A stretch of DNA of 64,000 nucleotides from Bacteroidales bacterium UBA5197 (lineage in GTDB: Bacteria > Bacteroidota > Bacteroidia > Bacteroidales > Lentimicrobiaceae): NCBI GenBank assembly GCA_002412885.1, contig DHVX01000073.1:20655-84654 (forward strand), written 5' to 3'. The notes under the pieces were generated by a model. It had not been told where the DNA came from. It saw nothing but the letters and a program-made list of their open reading frames with translations, and did not search any database. Made by a program: the position numbers and the translations under genes. This document shows, piece by piece, positions 40,552-50,104 of the stretch (position 1 is its first letter; every line of letters begins with the position of its first letter).

Positions 40552-41216
40552 CTTTGGGCAGGCTTCTCTAATCCAAACAAATCAAAAGGTTGCTCAATAA
40601 GTACATCGTTGAAGAAATAAACAGCAAGAACAATATAAGCGATAAACGTTAGCACAATCATTAGCTGCATCACAGATGTTTTCTGAATTTCATGCCGTGA
40701 TTTTACATCACAAACTTCGCCAGGGCAGTATTGCGCTTTTTCTTTATAAAACCAGGAATAGAATTTACAGCCGATACAAATGCCGAATGCCGATTCAAAA
40801 AACAGGAAAATCAGGCAGATAAAACAGATAAGACCTGTTATCGGGCTGAAAGAATTGACCACTACCTGAAGTACAAACATGGTCACAGCCAGTGCAATAC
40901 CAATGATCCATGCGAACTTTTTCTGCTGTGCTCCAACATATTCAGGAGTCTGATTTCTTACAATCCACCTTCCGAGTATCAGAGTTGGTGCATATTTTGG
41001 ATTTATCAGTACTCTGATTAGAATATCAGTCAGGAAGATCACTATGGCATATTTCAGTAACAGAAAATCACCTTTAAGGATAACCACCATAATTGAGATG
41101 AACATCATAAGAAAAAGCAGACCAGCGGCGGCTCTGATTTCACGTTCATTCAGAACCGGAATGCTATATCCTTCAACATTTTCACCGAATTGAATCACTT
41201 CTGAGGTCTTTTTCAT
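40548..41216 (-). CDS. DUF4395 family membrane protein
   Basis: A 222-residue protein with about four helices. GYSIPVLNEREIRAAAG, NPKYAPTLILGRWIV, PEYVGAQQKKFAWIIG and the Cys pair in FGICIGCKFY match DUF4395. Some members occur with thioredoxins or rhodaneses and may take part in thiol or sulfur transfer across the membrane, which would suit the neighbouring arsenic-rhodanese region. I used the ATG at 41216, since the 40 residues upstream in the open frame do not match the family. A further Cys-x4-Cys (QYCPGEVCDV) is cytoplasmic or periplasmic. Confidence 0.85.
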   Translation of the reverse strand: MKKTSEVIQFGENVEGYSIPVLNEREIRAAAGLLFLMMFISIMVVILKGDFLLLKYAIVIFLTDILIRVLINPKYAPTLILGRWIVRNQTPEYVGAQQKKFAWIIGIALAVTMFVLQVVVNSFSPITGLICFICLIFLFFESAFGICIGCKFYSWFYKEKAQYCPGEVCDVKSRHEIQKTSVMQLMIVLTFIAYIVLAVYFFNDVLIEQPFDLFGLEKPAQS

Positions 41217-41373
41217 TTTGTTTTTAGCGCTAATTTTAAAGTTTGGTTTTTGGTAATCCTCCGGATTCAATTGCTGACTGGAAGTGGAAATTTTCTGTAA
41301 AATATGGATTCGAAGATAAATCAGGATGCTAAACATCAGATGTGCTGAAATGGTTCAAATTCAGAAATGCTGA

Positions 41374-42678
41374 TCAGAAATTATAAATCACTGAAAACAG
41401 CAACCTGAAATTATGAACATATTCAGCATCGGTTACAATTCCGAAATTATCCCGGTTTGGCTTTTCGTTTTCATCAGCAGTTGCGTAAGCTGCGCCTGTG
41501 AGTTCAATTTCGGTGGCAAAATTGAAACTGCCCCTTAAAAAGATTATTCTGGGTGAAATTCTGTAAACAGATTTAATGTTACTTCCCCGTGAAGTAATCT
41601 CGGTTCCATCCACTTTGTTTGAGTAATTCAGAATACTTTTCTCAGAACCAAGGTTTTGTGTATATCCTCCCCATATTCCAAACTGAACTTTATCTCCGTT
41701 GGTCTGAAACTCGACCCATGCAGATGCAGTATTTATAGTAGTATATTCAACTGTGTTTCGGGCTGTGTCGGTGATTGCATTTACTGCAAAGCCACCAAGT
41801 TGCAGAAGATCATAAAGATTTTGTCCATAAACTCCCTGCATTTTCAGGGTATAAACAGGTGATTTATAGCGCACAAACAAGGATGCTGAAAGCCCGTTAA
41901 CTTTCTCGTTTGTCACAAACTTCTGAGTACCCTTGGTGGTGAATAAAAGTGGCTGAATTGTTTTATAATTTACTACCAATCCGGCAATAATGTCGTTTTG
42001 CTTATTTTTATCGGAGTGTTCCCACGAAATCAGGGCTGAAACATCCGGCAACGAAGAATACCTTAATGCCGAAGATCCGGAGGGACTGGTAAAGTCGCGT
42101 TGCGCTGAGAGTGCTGCAGTTAAACTTATTTTTCCGGGCTTGTGTGTTAACCTGATCTGCGGATTTCTGGAAAATGGCTGCATTGGCACTCCTGTATTGA
42201 AAGAGACAACTCCGGAAAAACAGGCAGGAATAAACAAAGGATGCCAGTACTGTCCGGTTAAAAGCTCCGTTTTTGGCCAGTTTAATTTAACATAAGCATG
42301 ACGCAACCTGAAACCGTTGACATCAGCAAATGCGGCATTTTCGTTTCCAAAGAAATCAGCTTCAATTACACCGCTGGTTTTTGCTCCGAATGCATCGGGA
42401 GCGGTCGCCTTTGCAGTTATTCTCGATTGAATCGACAGAAAATTAAATGAGGACTTATCATTGATGTCTTTTCCATCGGAGTCGGGGTTAATTTCTTTTG
42501 GATACAAAACAAAATTGCCTTCTCTGATGGTGTATGTTTCACGGGTATCTCTGAAGAAATCATTCTTTACCAGCCCTGAGAATTTAATCCCGAAATTTTG
42601 TGACTCTGTGTCAACCTGAGCCTGCATGAGGAATGGCAGGGTCAATAGGATCAGGAAAAAGAAAGTTTTTGTCTTCAT
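41374..42678 (-). CDS. Outer-membrane porin-like beta-barrel protein
   Basis: A 434-residue protein with a signal peptide (about 1-20, ending MQAQ) and amphipathic strands through to a terminal aromatic (LLFSVIYNF). SRITAKATAPDAFGAKTSGVIEADFFG and LRHAYVKLNWPKTELLTGQYWHPLF are reminiscent of DcaP-like trimeric porins. It is encoded 97 bp downstream of the acetate symporter gene on the same strand, so I infer uptake of small organic acids across the outer membrane. Start chosen at the ATG that opens the signal peptide. Confidence 0.8.
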   Translation of the reverse strand: MKTKTFFFLILLTLPFLMQAQVDTESQNFGIKFSGLVKNDFFRDTRETYTIREGNFVLYPKEINPDSDGKDINDKSSFNFLSIQSRITAKATAPDAFGAKTSGVIEADFFGNENAAFADVNGFRLRHAYVKLNWPKTELLTGQYWHPLFIPACFSGVVSFNTGVPMQPFSRNPQIRLTHKPGKISLTAALSAQRDFTSPSGSSALRYSSLPDVSALISWEHSDKNKQNDIIAGLVVNYKTIQPLLFTTKGTQKFVTNEKVNGLSASLFVRYKSPVYTLKMQGVYGQNLYDLLQLGGFAVNAITDTARNTVEYTTINTASAWVEFQTNGDKVQFGIWGGYTQNLGSEKSILNYSNKVDGTEITSRGSNIKSVYRISPRIIFLRGSFNFATEIELTGAAYATADENEKPNRDNFGIVTDAEYVHNFRLLFSVIYNF

Positions 42679-42775
42679 TGGTAAATTGGTTTCATTGTGA
42701 CGTGACAGAATAATAAACATTTTAAAAAGAGAGCAGGCAGCTTGTGATTGCTGCCTGCCATTCAATTTGAAAGAA

Positions 42776-44698
42776 TTAATCATGATGGTAATTCTCAACC
42801 TTTTTCTTATTGTCATTTTGTGAGAGCAGTGAAACCACAACCAGCACAATTGTTGCCAGTGGTATTGAAATAATTCCCGGGTTATCAATCGGGAAGAGGG
42901 CAGATGAAGGAGGCAGCCCGTATTTTTCGTACATTGTTGGCGAGAAAAGTATAAGGGTTACCGATGATAGAATACCCGTAACAATTGACCATGCAATTCC
43001 TTTGGCTGTGGTTTTCTCCCAGAAGAGGAGGAAAAGGATTGAGGGCAGGTTGGCAGAAGCGGCAACAGCAAAAGCAAGGCCAACCAGGAATGATACATTC
43101 ATTCCTTTGAAAAGAATTCCGAGAACAATGGCAAAAATACCCACACCAAAAGCAGCCAGTTTACCGGCTTTAACTTTTCTTCGGTCATCCATTTTCATGT
43201 TGAGGAATTTATCCATAAAATCATGGGCAATGGCTCCTGACGAAGCAACAATTAGTCCACTTACTGTGCCGAGAACAGTAGCAAAAGCAATGGCCGAAAT
43301 AATTGAGAACAGGCCGATTCCAAAGTATTTGGCCAGAAGAGGACCTGACATATTGCTGCTTTCAACATCAAGAACGCCGTTAACTGCTGCGCCAAGACCC
43401 ATATACAATGTAAGGATGTAGAAGAATCCAATACTTGCGATGGCTAAAATGGTTGATTTTCGGGCGGCACGCTGGCTTGCTACTGTGTAATAGCGAATTA
43501 AAATGTGTGGCAGAGCTGAAGTTCCCAGAAAAAGAGCGAGCATCAGTGACAGAAAATTGAGTCGGCTCCAGAATGTAGCACCTGAATCTTTGGATATTTT
43601 CAGCAAAAGTCCGGGTTTTATCATATCAGCGCCAGGTGTATGGGTCTGATACCACACCGTAGTGTTGGCCTGAGGAATTTCTTTCTTTGTAAACCTTACA
43701 ACTTCAGTATCTTCCAGGCTAGAGAGGAACTCGAAAGGTCCCAGAGGCCCGGTTTTTTCTACTTCAACTCCATCTACTACTATTTTTGAGAGGTGACCGA
43801 CCTGAAAAAATTTGCCTGCTGATTTAGGTTCTCCGTTATACAATTTTGTGCCGTTGTCGAGCAATGATACGGAGAGCATTTCCTCGAGAATTGTTGAATC
43901 ACCACTTAGTTTGAACCAACGGGTAACCCCTTCTTTCTCAAGGCTCACAAATGTGTATTTATCCTCAATGGTAGCTGTTTCACCTAAGGTGTAAGTAGAA
44001 TCAGAAACTGCAATGATTTTACCATCCTCAAAAACAACCCCTGTTTTTACAAAGTTATGATAATCGGCGCCCGGATTGAGGTTAAATCCATTGTTGATAA
44101 TGTAAACGGTAAGTATCACTGAGAAAAATATCAGCAACGCCCCTTTAATAAACTGAACATAGGTTGTGGACGTCATTCCGGCAGTGGCAACTATGAGTAT
44201 TACAATTGAGCCAACAATAAGAACGCCCGCATAATGAGGTAGCCCGAGCAGTGGTACAACCAGATCGCCGGCACCAACCATCTGAGGAATCAGGTAAAAC
44301 ACCGAAACTACCAGTGTACTGATTGAAGCAGTAAGCTTAATGGCTTTTGAGTTAAACCGCGCATCAAGTGCATCGGTAAAGGTGTATTTGCCAAGGCGTT
44401 TTAACGGTTCTGCGACCAGAAAAAGTGCAACAACCCATCCGGCAAGGTAACCAATTGAATAAAGAAACCCATCATAGCCCGAAAAGGCTATCATTCCGCA
44501 AATTCCCAGAAATGAAGCGGCAGAAAGATAATCGCCGGCGAAAGCAATTCCATTAACACCCCAGTGAATGTTGCCACCTGCAGCATAATAGCCTGAAGCC
44601 GATTTGGTTTTACGGGCAAAGAAAAAGGACAGACCAAGCACTGCCGCCACAAAAGTGACAAAAATTATTATAGCCCAGATAGATACGTCGTATATCAT
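42776..44698 (-). CDS. Sodium:solute (acetate-type) symporter
   Basis: A 640-residue SSS-family transporter. GYYAAGGNIHWGVNGIAFAGDYLSAASFLGICG is the ActP-like N-terminal signature, and HILIRYYTVASQRAARKS and the TM8-like VLGTVSGLIVASSGAIAHDF follow. About 13-14 helices. Compared with ActP (549 aa) there is an extra hydrophilic insert of about 140 residues (about 215-370), with no helices of its own. It overlaps the DUF485 gene by 4 bp. Likely substrates are acetate or similar short carboxylates. The upstream region carries an FNR-type site. Confidence 0.92.
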   Translation of the reverse strand: MIYDVSIWAIIIFVTFVAAVLGLSFFFARKTKSASGYYAAGGNIHWGVNGIAFAGDYLSAASFLGICGMIAFSGYDGFLYSIGYLAGWVVALFLVAEPLKRLGKYTFTDALDARFNSKAIKLTASISTLVVSVFYLIPQMVGAGDLVVPLLGLPHYAGVLIVGSIVILIVATAGMTSTTYVQFIKGALLIFFSVILTVYIINNGFNLNPGADYHNFVKTGVVFEDGKIIAVSDSTYTLGETATIEDKYTFVSLEKEGVTRWFKLSGDSTILEEMLSVSLLDNGTKLYNGEPKSAGKFFQVGHLSKIVVDGVEVEKTGPLGPFEFLSSLEDTEVVRFTKKEIPQANTTVWYQTHTPGADMIKPGLLLKISKDSGATFWSRLNFLSLMLALFLGTSALPHILIRYYTVASQRAARKSTILAIASIGFFYILTLYMGLGAAVNGVLDVESSNMSGPLLAKYFGIGLFSIISAIAFATVLGTVSGLIVASSGAIAHDFMDKFLNMKMDDRRKVKAGKLAAFGVGIFAIVLGILFKGMNVSFLVGLAFAVAASANLPSILFLLFWEKTTAKGIAWSIVTGILSSVTLILFSPTMYEKYGLPPSSALFPIDNPGIISIPLATIVLVVVSLLSQNDNKKKVENYHHD

Positions 44699-44982
44699 TT
44701 CTGTTTCTCCTTTTCGTTAGCGGTTGCTTCATCTTCATACCTTGTGCATATCCAGTTATAGATAAATCCCATAACTATAGCCAGAAAAATCAGCCCAAAG
44801 CCATAAACAATGGCTACGTTCTGCCTGCCGATGATATGCATTCCCATTACTTCGGGATACATGAGGCCGATAAATACAAATCCACTGTAAATCAATGTGT
44901 AAACAAGAAAAAGTATTACTCCCAGTTTCGATTTTTTTGCCGCCGCATGATCGGCGTCCATTTTAACTGCAGGTTCGTGCAT
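44695..44982 (-). CDS. DUF485 family protein (YjcH-like), symporter partner
   Basis: A 95-residue protein with two helices (about 22-45 and 57-78), typical of DUF485/YjcH, which is encoded directly upstream of actP in many bacteria, as here (4-bp overlap). It is presumed to be an accessory subunit of the symporter. It is the first gene of the leftward operon. Confidence 0.9.
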   Translation of the reverse strand: MHEPAVKMDADHAAAKKSKLGVILFLVYTLIYSGFVFIGLMYPEVMGMHIIGRQNVAIVYGFGLIFLAIVMGFIYNWICTRYEDEATANEKEKQK

Positions 44983-45044
44983 ATCTTATTTTTTTAGTTG
45001 TTTGAAATGTTTCCAGCAGATAACTATGGTCTGCAAAAAGCAGT

Positions 45045-45131
45045 CAAAACTAAAGTATTTCAATTGAATCTTTTATTCATTATTTGCTGTTTTGCGACAT
45101 TGATATAGATCAACTTTTTTATGTATTTTTG
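45045..45131. promoter_or_regulatory. Divergent promoter region with perfect FNR-type palindrome
   Basis: Minus strand: TAGTTTTG (45045-45052), a -7 element for the symporter operon. Plus strand: TATTTTTG (45124-45131), a -7 element for the Crp/Fnr gene with a TTG 21 bp upstream. Between them 45100-45113 reads TTGAT-ATAG-ATCAA, exactly the FNR consensus TTGATnnnnATCAA. The palindrome overlaps the -33 position of the regulator gene (autorepression) and is centred about 69 bp upstream of the symporter start (activation distance). Confidence 0.75.
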
Positions 45132-45160
45132 ACCTCACTACTTTTTAACTCCATAAGAAT

Positions 45161-45847
45161 ATGCGCATTGAGAAATCGGTTAAATGCATTGATTGCCCGC
45201 TTAAATGCGATATTTATCTTACGGCCCGTGAAATGGGTTTGGAGGAGATGCTTGAACCCGTGTATATATTTTATAAGAAGTATGAATCGATTTGTCGGCA
45301 GGGTTCAAAAATCAAAAATGCCACTATCCTTATTCAGGGAAATGCAAAAATGTTTGTTAGTGGTCATTGTTCACGAAATATAATTCTGAATATCCTCATT
45401 CCTTCAAACTATATCGGACTTACATCCGTTTATGGTTTGCCGGATTATCCTTACAGTGTTTCAGCCCTTGAGGATTGTCATACCTGCCAGATTGAGAATG
45501 AGGCCCTTGAACAGATTTATCTTCAGAATCAGCATTTCATGAAACTGCTTAACCATGCATTTGGTAGTTCTGTTGCTGCCATCATGAATAAGCTTATTTC
45601 GCTGAATCAAAAGCAGATACGCGGACGCGTTGCAGAAAGTCTCCTGTATTTATCCCGTTTGTATGATTCAAACAGCTTTAAACTAAGCATAACCCGTCGT
45701 GAACTGGGCGAACTATCAGCGATTTCGGAAGAAAACACGGTAAGGGCGCTGACTGAGCTTCGGAATGAGGAGATTATTGGTATCGATGGAAGAAATATCG
45801 TACTGAAAGATACAGAAACGCTGTCGAGAATAAGCATGAATTGTTAG
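45161..45847 (+). CDS. Crp/Fnr family regulator with N-terminal Cys cluster
   Basis: A 228-residue protein with the beta-roll sensor domain (about 30-140) and a C-terminal HTH (about 172-215, ITRRELGELSAISEENTVRAL). The N-terminus has C9-x2-C12-x3-C16 (KCIDCPLKC), and C45 and C70 could give a fourth ligand, so an FNR-like Fe-S cluster is plausible. The perfect FNR box 48 bp before its start suggests that it is its own regulator and controls the divergent symporter operon. It differs clearly from the first Crp/Fnr protein (1035-1727). Confidence 0.9.
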   Translation: MRIEKSVKCIDCPLKCDIYLTAREMGLEEMLEPVYIFYKKYESICRQGSKIKNATILIQGNAKMFVSGHCSRNIILNILIPSNYIGLTSVYGLPDYPYSVSALEDCHTCQIENEALEQIYLQNQHFMKLLNHAFGSSVAAIMNKLISLNQKQIRGRVAESLLYLSRLYDSNSFKLSITRRELGELSAISEENTVRALTELRNEEIIGIDGRNIVLKDTETLSRISMNC

Positions 45848-45916
45848 GATAACAATGCATGTTTATCTGATGTTTCGTCTGGTTCTTTAAAGGAAGTTCT
45901 GAAATATAGCCCCCGA

Positions 45917-48793
45917 TTATCCTTTATATGCGCTCATAAACGTTGCACTAAGCCGCTCATCGAATTCATTGATGCCGGCATGGATTTTCTTCAGTATAAA
46001 CTGTTCCATTTCGGTTAATTTCTTTACTTCAACCAGGTTGTCAGGTTCTGATCCTGAAGCCAGTTGTTGTAACTGAATTTTCAAGCGCAAAGTCATCAGG
46101 AAATTGTACTGAAACAAAACTTCGTCGTATGTTGCACGGCTGAAGACATTCAGTTTGTATATAGCACGCGCTCTTTCTACTGTTCCCTTTAGCCGGATAT
46201 TGTTGTGTAAGGCATAAATTCTAACAAACATCACCACTATTGCAATGGAGTTTTTTATGTCAACCATTTCGCTTTTCTTGCCTGAAGCCTCTGAAAGCAT
46301 TGTTCCGAACTTGCTTCCTCCGGGCCTGAAACCTGCAATGTTTCTGGCAAGGAAATAGAAAAATGCTGTTTTACCTTTCAGGGTATCAAATACAAATTGC
46401 TCAAGTTCGTTAAACAGTTGCTGATCACCATTTACATGTCTGAAGTCGAAGAAGACACTGATATTCAGAATGTTTTCAGGTTCTGCATTGTCTATCCACC
46501 CGGCAAAGTATTTTTTCCAGGCACTAAGGGGTTTGCACCAGGCAGGATTTGATGCCATATAACCACCTTTGCATGAAATAAGCCCTGTTTGGTCAAGTTG
46601 CCGGCATATCCTGTCAGATAGAGTCAGGAAATACTGTTGAAGTTCAGCATCCGGTATTTCGCTGTTATCTTCATATATTATTGCATTGTCCTGATCAGAG
46701 TTAAATGCCAGCTCACGACGCCCGGCACTTCCAAATGAAAAGAATGAGAATGCAACGGGAGGTTTCCCGATCTCCTTTATGGCATTGGCAATAATCTGAT
46801 TGGTGATTGCATCGTTAAATCCCGATAAAATTCCGGTGTAAGTAACCGCGCTGTCTGTTTGTCCCTGAAGATGACCGATAAGATCAGGAATACTTTTCCG
46901 GAAACGGGATAGTTCAGCCACTGAATTACCGTTTTTAAGAATCTGAGCGGCAAATTCAGCAATATCAATGTAATTGCCTGCAAGTCGCGCAAGAGAAACA
47001 ATTCCCTCCGGATCACCGGAAGGGCTCAATACAGGTAGTTGTGTAATGTTGTTCCGGTGCATAAGGGCATAAGCATCGGTTGTGCTGCTGCCACTGCTGA
47101 TTGTTATTACCGGAGATGTTGCGATGGACAAGGCATGCATTGAAGTGTCGGTGTGATTCAGATAAAACCTCTTTAGCAAATCGCCTCGGGTAATAATGCC
47201 AGAGCACCGGTAATTCATTAGCACAATGACACAGTCTGCATTATTGTCGGCCAGTAATTTTAATACATCCGAAATGGTAGCATCAATCGGGCAGGTAACA
47301 GGTTGGTGACAAAAAGCTGATAACGGAAGTGAGTTTACAGCAAAAACAGGAGGGATGCGCCCTGAAGTTGCATCTTCATTGATGCCGGCTGATTCTCCTG
47401 CAATTTCAGCAATTCCGTTGCAATACCGCTGCTGTCCGTTATCAATTCCCACAAAAAGACTAAGCCTTACGTCAATAAAGTGGTTGTTTTTGGTCATAAG
47501 TTTTATTTTGCTCGTATTTATGGTGCCGGTCTCAGGTAACCGTGAAAGGATTTGTTTCAGTGCGGCACTGCCCCCAAGTATCCTGCTCAGCGATACACTT
47601 TTAAGTTCTTCAGGTTTGTCATATCCAAGCATTCGGGCAAGCTGATCGTTGTATTTCATTATTCTGCTTTTCGAATCAAGGGTGAATCGAAAAATGCCCA
47701 GAGATTTGACTTCCGCAATTTGCTCTATCATTTCGCGGTTGATCTCAAGGGCAGTCTGCACTGTAAGGTGCTCACTTATATCCCTGAAAGTAAGCAACAA
47801 ACCTTCTTTCTCGGCAAAATGTACAGGCAAAATAGTCATAATGGCTTCTGTCCGGCTGCCATCTTTTTTCAGAAGTTTTACATCCAACCGATGTTCATCA
47901 CCCGGGTGCTCAATTGTCTCTGCAATTCCATCTTCAAGTATCTCCGGCAAATTAAGTTCTGCCATTTCATCTCCGTTGTATTGAAGCCACGACTGTATAA
48001 ATGTATTTGAATAGGAGATTTTTCCATTCAGCAAGAGTATGATTCCCTCTGTTGAGGATTCAACAAGCGATCGGTATTTTTCGCGCGATTCATGCAATTG
48101 GGCCTCTGCTTCGCGGCGCCTGCTTTCAATGCCCAGACTCTGATAGGTTATAAAAAAGATAATCAGAGATATCAGCGCGAAAATGCCCAGCAAAATGAAA
48201 ATCATTTTATTGGTCAGCGATGAAATCTCTTTTTCAACATCATCAATATAAACACCGGTGCCGATTATCCATTGCCAGGGTTCGAATTCTTTAATAAAGC
48301 TAAGTTTAGGGACAATATTGGTGGAATCATCCATAAATTGCCATTTATAGTTGATAAATCCTTCGCCTTTTGTTTTGGCCAGTTCGCGTGCTTCAATAAA
48401 CAGTTTTTTGCCATCGGGATCTGCAAATTCGCTGAGGCTTTGCCCGGTAAGATCATGCACATAGGGATGCATAATCATAGCCGGCTCCATATCAGTTATC
48501 CAGAAATAATCTTTTTTTTCAACGCCATAGCGCAAAGCTTCTATCTCAGCTATTGCCTTTTGCTGCGCTTCTTCGATGGGTAAAATGCCTGCAGACTGAT
48601 CTTTGTGATATTTCTGAAGAATACTCCAGGCTGTGTTGGTGAGTTCAAGCAACATAGATTGCTTTTGTTGCATTGCACTCTTCTTGAACGCAGGAATTAC
48701 AAAAGCAAAAACAGTTACCACAAACATTATGATGGCAAGTAATGCCGGTACAACAATTCTGCGGAAAAAGCCAGCCCTGAAAAGTGATTTCAT
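45917..48793 (-). CDS. Cache-PAS-PAS-CBS-DUF294 sensor protein
   Basis: A 958-residue membrane sensor. Order: TM1 (about 12-34), single Cache domain (about 35-205, with KKDYFWITDMEPAMIMHPYV and WIIGTGVYIDDVE), TM2 (about 206-228), PAS domains (about 240-350 and 360-480), a CBS pair (about 510-630) and DUF294 nucleotidyltransferase-like domains (about 650-950; FGSAGRRELAFNSDQDNAII). There is no kinase or cyclase output. Shorter CBS-DUF294 proteins occur next to acetate symporters in Proteobacteria, where they are thought to regulate uptake or carbon use. It could sense small carboxylates through Cache and act by nucleotidyl transfer (inference). Confidence 0.88.
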   Translation of the reverse strand: MKSLFRAGFFRRIVVPALLAIIMFVVTVFAFVIPAFKKSAMQQKQSMLLELTNTAWSILQKYHKDQSAGILPIEEAQQKAIAEIEALRYGVEKKDYFWITDMEPAMIMHPYVHDLTGQSLSEFADPDGKKLFIEARELAKTKGEGFINYKWQFMDDSTNIVPKLSFIKEFEPWQWIIGTGVYIDDVEKEISSLTNKMIFILLGIFALISLIIFFITYQSLGIESRRREAEAQLHESREKYRSLVESSTEGIILLLNGKISYSNTFIQSWLQYNGDEMAELNLPEILEDGIAETIEHPGDEHRLDVKLLKKDGSRTEAIMTILPVHFAEKEGLLLTFRDISEHLTVQTALEINREMIEQIAEVKSLGIFRFTLDSKSRIMKYNDQLARMLGYDKPEELKSVSLSRILGGSAALKQILSRLPETGTINTSKIKLMTKNNHFIDVRLSLFVGIDNGQQRYCNGIAEIAGESAGINEDATSGRIPPVFAVNSLPLSAFCHQPVTCPIDATISDVLKLLADNNADCVIVLMNYRCSGIITRGDLLKRFYLNHTDTSMHALSIATSPVITISSGSSTTDAYALMHRNNITQLPVLSPSGDPEGIVSLARLAGNYIDIAEFAAQILKNGNSVAELSRFRKSIPDLIGHLQGQTDSAVTYTGILSGFNDAITNQIIANAIKEIGKPPVAFSFFSFGSAGRRELAFNSDQDNAIIYEDNSEIPDAELQQYFLTLSDRICRQLDQTGLISCKGGYMASNPAWCKPLSAWKKYFAGWIDNAEPENILNISVFFDFRHVNGDQQLFNELEQFVFDTLKGKTAFFYFLARNIAGFRPGGSKFGTMLSEASGKKSEMVDIKNSIAIVVMFVRIYALHNNIRLKGTVERARAIYKLNVFSRATYDEVLFQYNFLMTLRLKIQLQQLASGSEPDNLVEVKKLTEMEQFILKKIHAGINEFDERLSATFMSAYKG

Positions 48794-49590
48794 AAGATAA
48801 ATTTCCGGTTTGTGTTTAAGGTAATTGCCCTGATGGTTTGTTGCGCAGTATCCAAAATAGCAAACCCATTGACCTGCCCGTTATCTGCCAATGCAGGAAT
48901 GGAAATAGCACAGGATCTGCTTTTAAGCTTTCGTTCTCCAAATGAATAATAATTGAAACCTCCGAAAATCTGAGAAAGCAAACCCTCTCCCTGCTCATAA
49001 AAAATACCAAGCCCTTCAATATGCATATGGCCGCTGATACTCAGATTGCAATCGTGTTGTTTAAGAAAATCAATGTGTCTGTTCATTTTTTCCGGATCGT
49101 TTGAAAACCCGTTGATCATTCCGGTAATATCGGGAAACACATGGTGAGAAAAAAGAACTTTCCGATCACCAAAATCACGGATGGCAAACTCAGGAAGTGA
49201 ATTCAGGTAAGCATATTCTTCTTCACTCAGAATCACCGGGTAATCATCGGAATAGTTCCAGATTTTTCCTCCTGTTGTGCTGAGTTTTTCGTCGTTCGGT
49301 AAATTAAACCAGTTTTCTGAAATCAATGCATCGGGATTATACGCAGGAATTTTTCGCAGATGAAACAAGTCGTGATTTCCGGGAGTAATAATGCTGCAAC
49401 TTTTTCTGAGAAGTTTGATGCAGGCTGAAAGATCGCGGGTTGCCTCGTATTTTCCCCTGAGAAAGGGATATCCGGTAATGTCACCCAGACAAAAAACAGC
49501 GTCGCACTTCTCAATCTCTATCATTTTCAAAGCCTTGGTAAGGCTATGAATGTCTTCATGTACGTCGGATATTATTGCAATACGGGGCAT
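48790..49590 (-). CDS. Calcineurin-like metallophosphoesterase
   Basis: A 266-residue protein with all metallophosphoesterase blocks: ISDVHED, FCLGDITGY, TPGNHDLF, VLFSHHVF and ISGHMHIEG. The YfcE/MJ0936-like subgroup is suggested by the compact form. Its stop overlaps the start of the sensor gene by 4 bp, so the two are co-translated. Together with the DUF294 nucleotidyltransferase domain it may remove or process a nucleotide modification, but the substrate is unknown. Confidence 0.9.
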   Translation of the reverse strand: MPRIAIISDVHEDIHSLTKALKMIEIEKCDAVFCLGDITGYPFLRGKYEATRDLSACIKLLRKSCSIITPGNHDLFHLRKIPAYNPDALISENWFNLPNDEKLSTTGGKIWNYSDDYPVILSEEEYAYLNSLPEFAIRDFGDRKVLFSHHVFPDITGMINGFSNDPEKMNRHIDFLKQHDCNLSISGHMHIEGLGIFYEQGEGLLSQIFGGFNYYSFGERKLKSRSCAISIPALADNGQVNGFAILDTAQQTIRAITLNTNRKFIL

Positions 49591-49745
49591 ACGAAAAAAG
49601 TAGAGTTAAACACAAACACAAGCTTCTGCGAATATAAAGAAATAAAGATACAAAGATAATTGGATTGGAATGTATTCTGTGAAATGGTAGTTAAGCTACT
49701 TTTAAGAATTCGAAAAGCACCGGACTGCTTTGAAGAAAAATTTTT

Positions 49746-50102
49746 TTATGTCTTTTTGTTGCCTTTTTTGAAAAGTACTACCTGCACTTTTTCGGTTGTC
49801 ATAAGGCACCCGGTGGAAATCCTGTCAAACCATGGACTGACCTGATCAATGAAGTGCTCAATTTTTGCTGCATCATCCACCATCTCAACAACAACCGGTA
49901 GTTTTTCGGTGATTTCCCAAAACTTTGAAGAATGAATTACACTGCTGGATCCGTAACCCATGCTTCCTCTGAATACAGTTGCACCGGCCAATCCATAACG
50001 TTTGGCCGCAAAAACCAGGGTTTCACTGAGTAAGGTATGCCTGAATTTATCGGTGTTGCTGATATATATCCGCAATCTTATAGCATCGGAGTTGGTTTTC
50101 AT
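49746..50102 (-). CDS. DUF190 family protein
   Basis: A 118-residue soluble protein: LRIYISNTDKF, LVFAAKRYGLAGATVFRGSMGYG, LPVVVEMVDDAAKIEHF. This matches DUF190, a PII-like fold found repeatedly next to crcB fluoride channels, as here (2-bp gap). It may regulate or assist fluoride export. The 155-bp gap to the phosphoesterase has no clear feature. Confidence 0.9.
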   Translation of the reverse strand: MKTNSDAIRLRIYISNTDKFRHTLLSETLVFAAKRYGLAGATVFRGSMGYGSSSVIHSSKFWEITEKLPVVVEMVDDAAKIEHFIDQVSPWFDRISTGCLMTTEKVQVVLFKKGNKKT

Positions 50103-50104
50103 GA

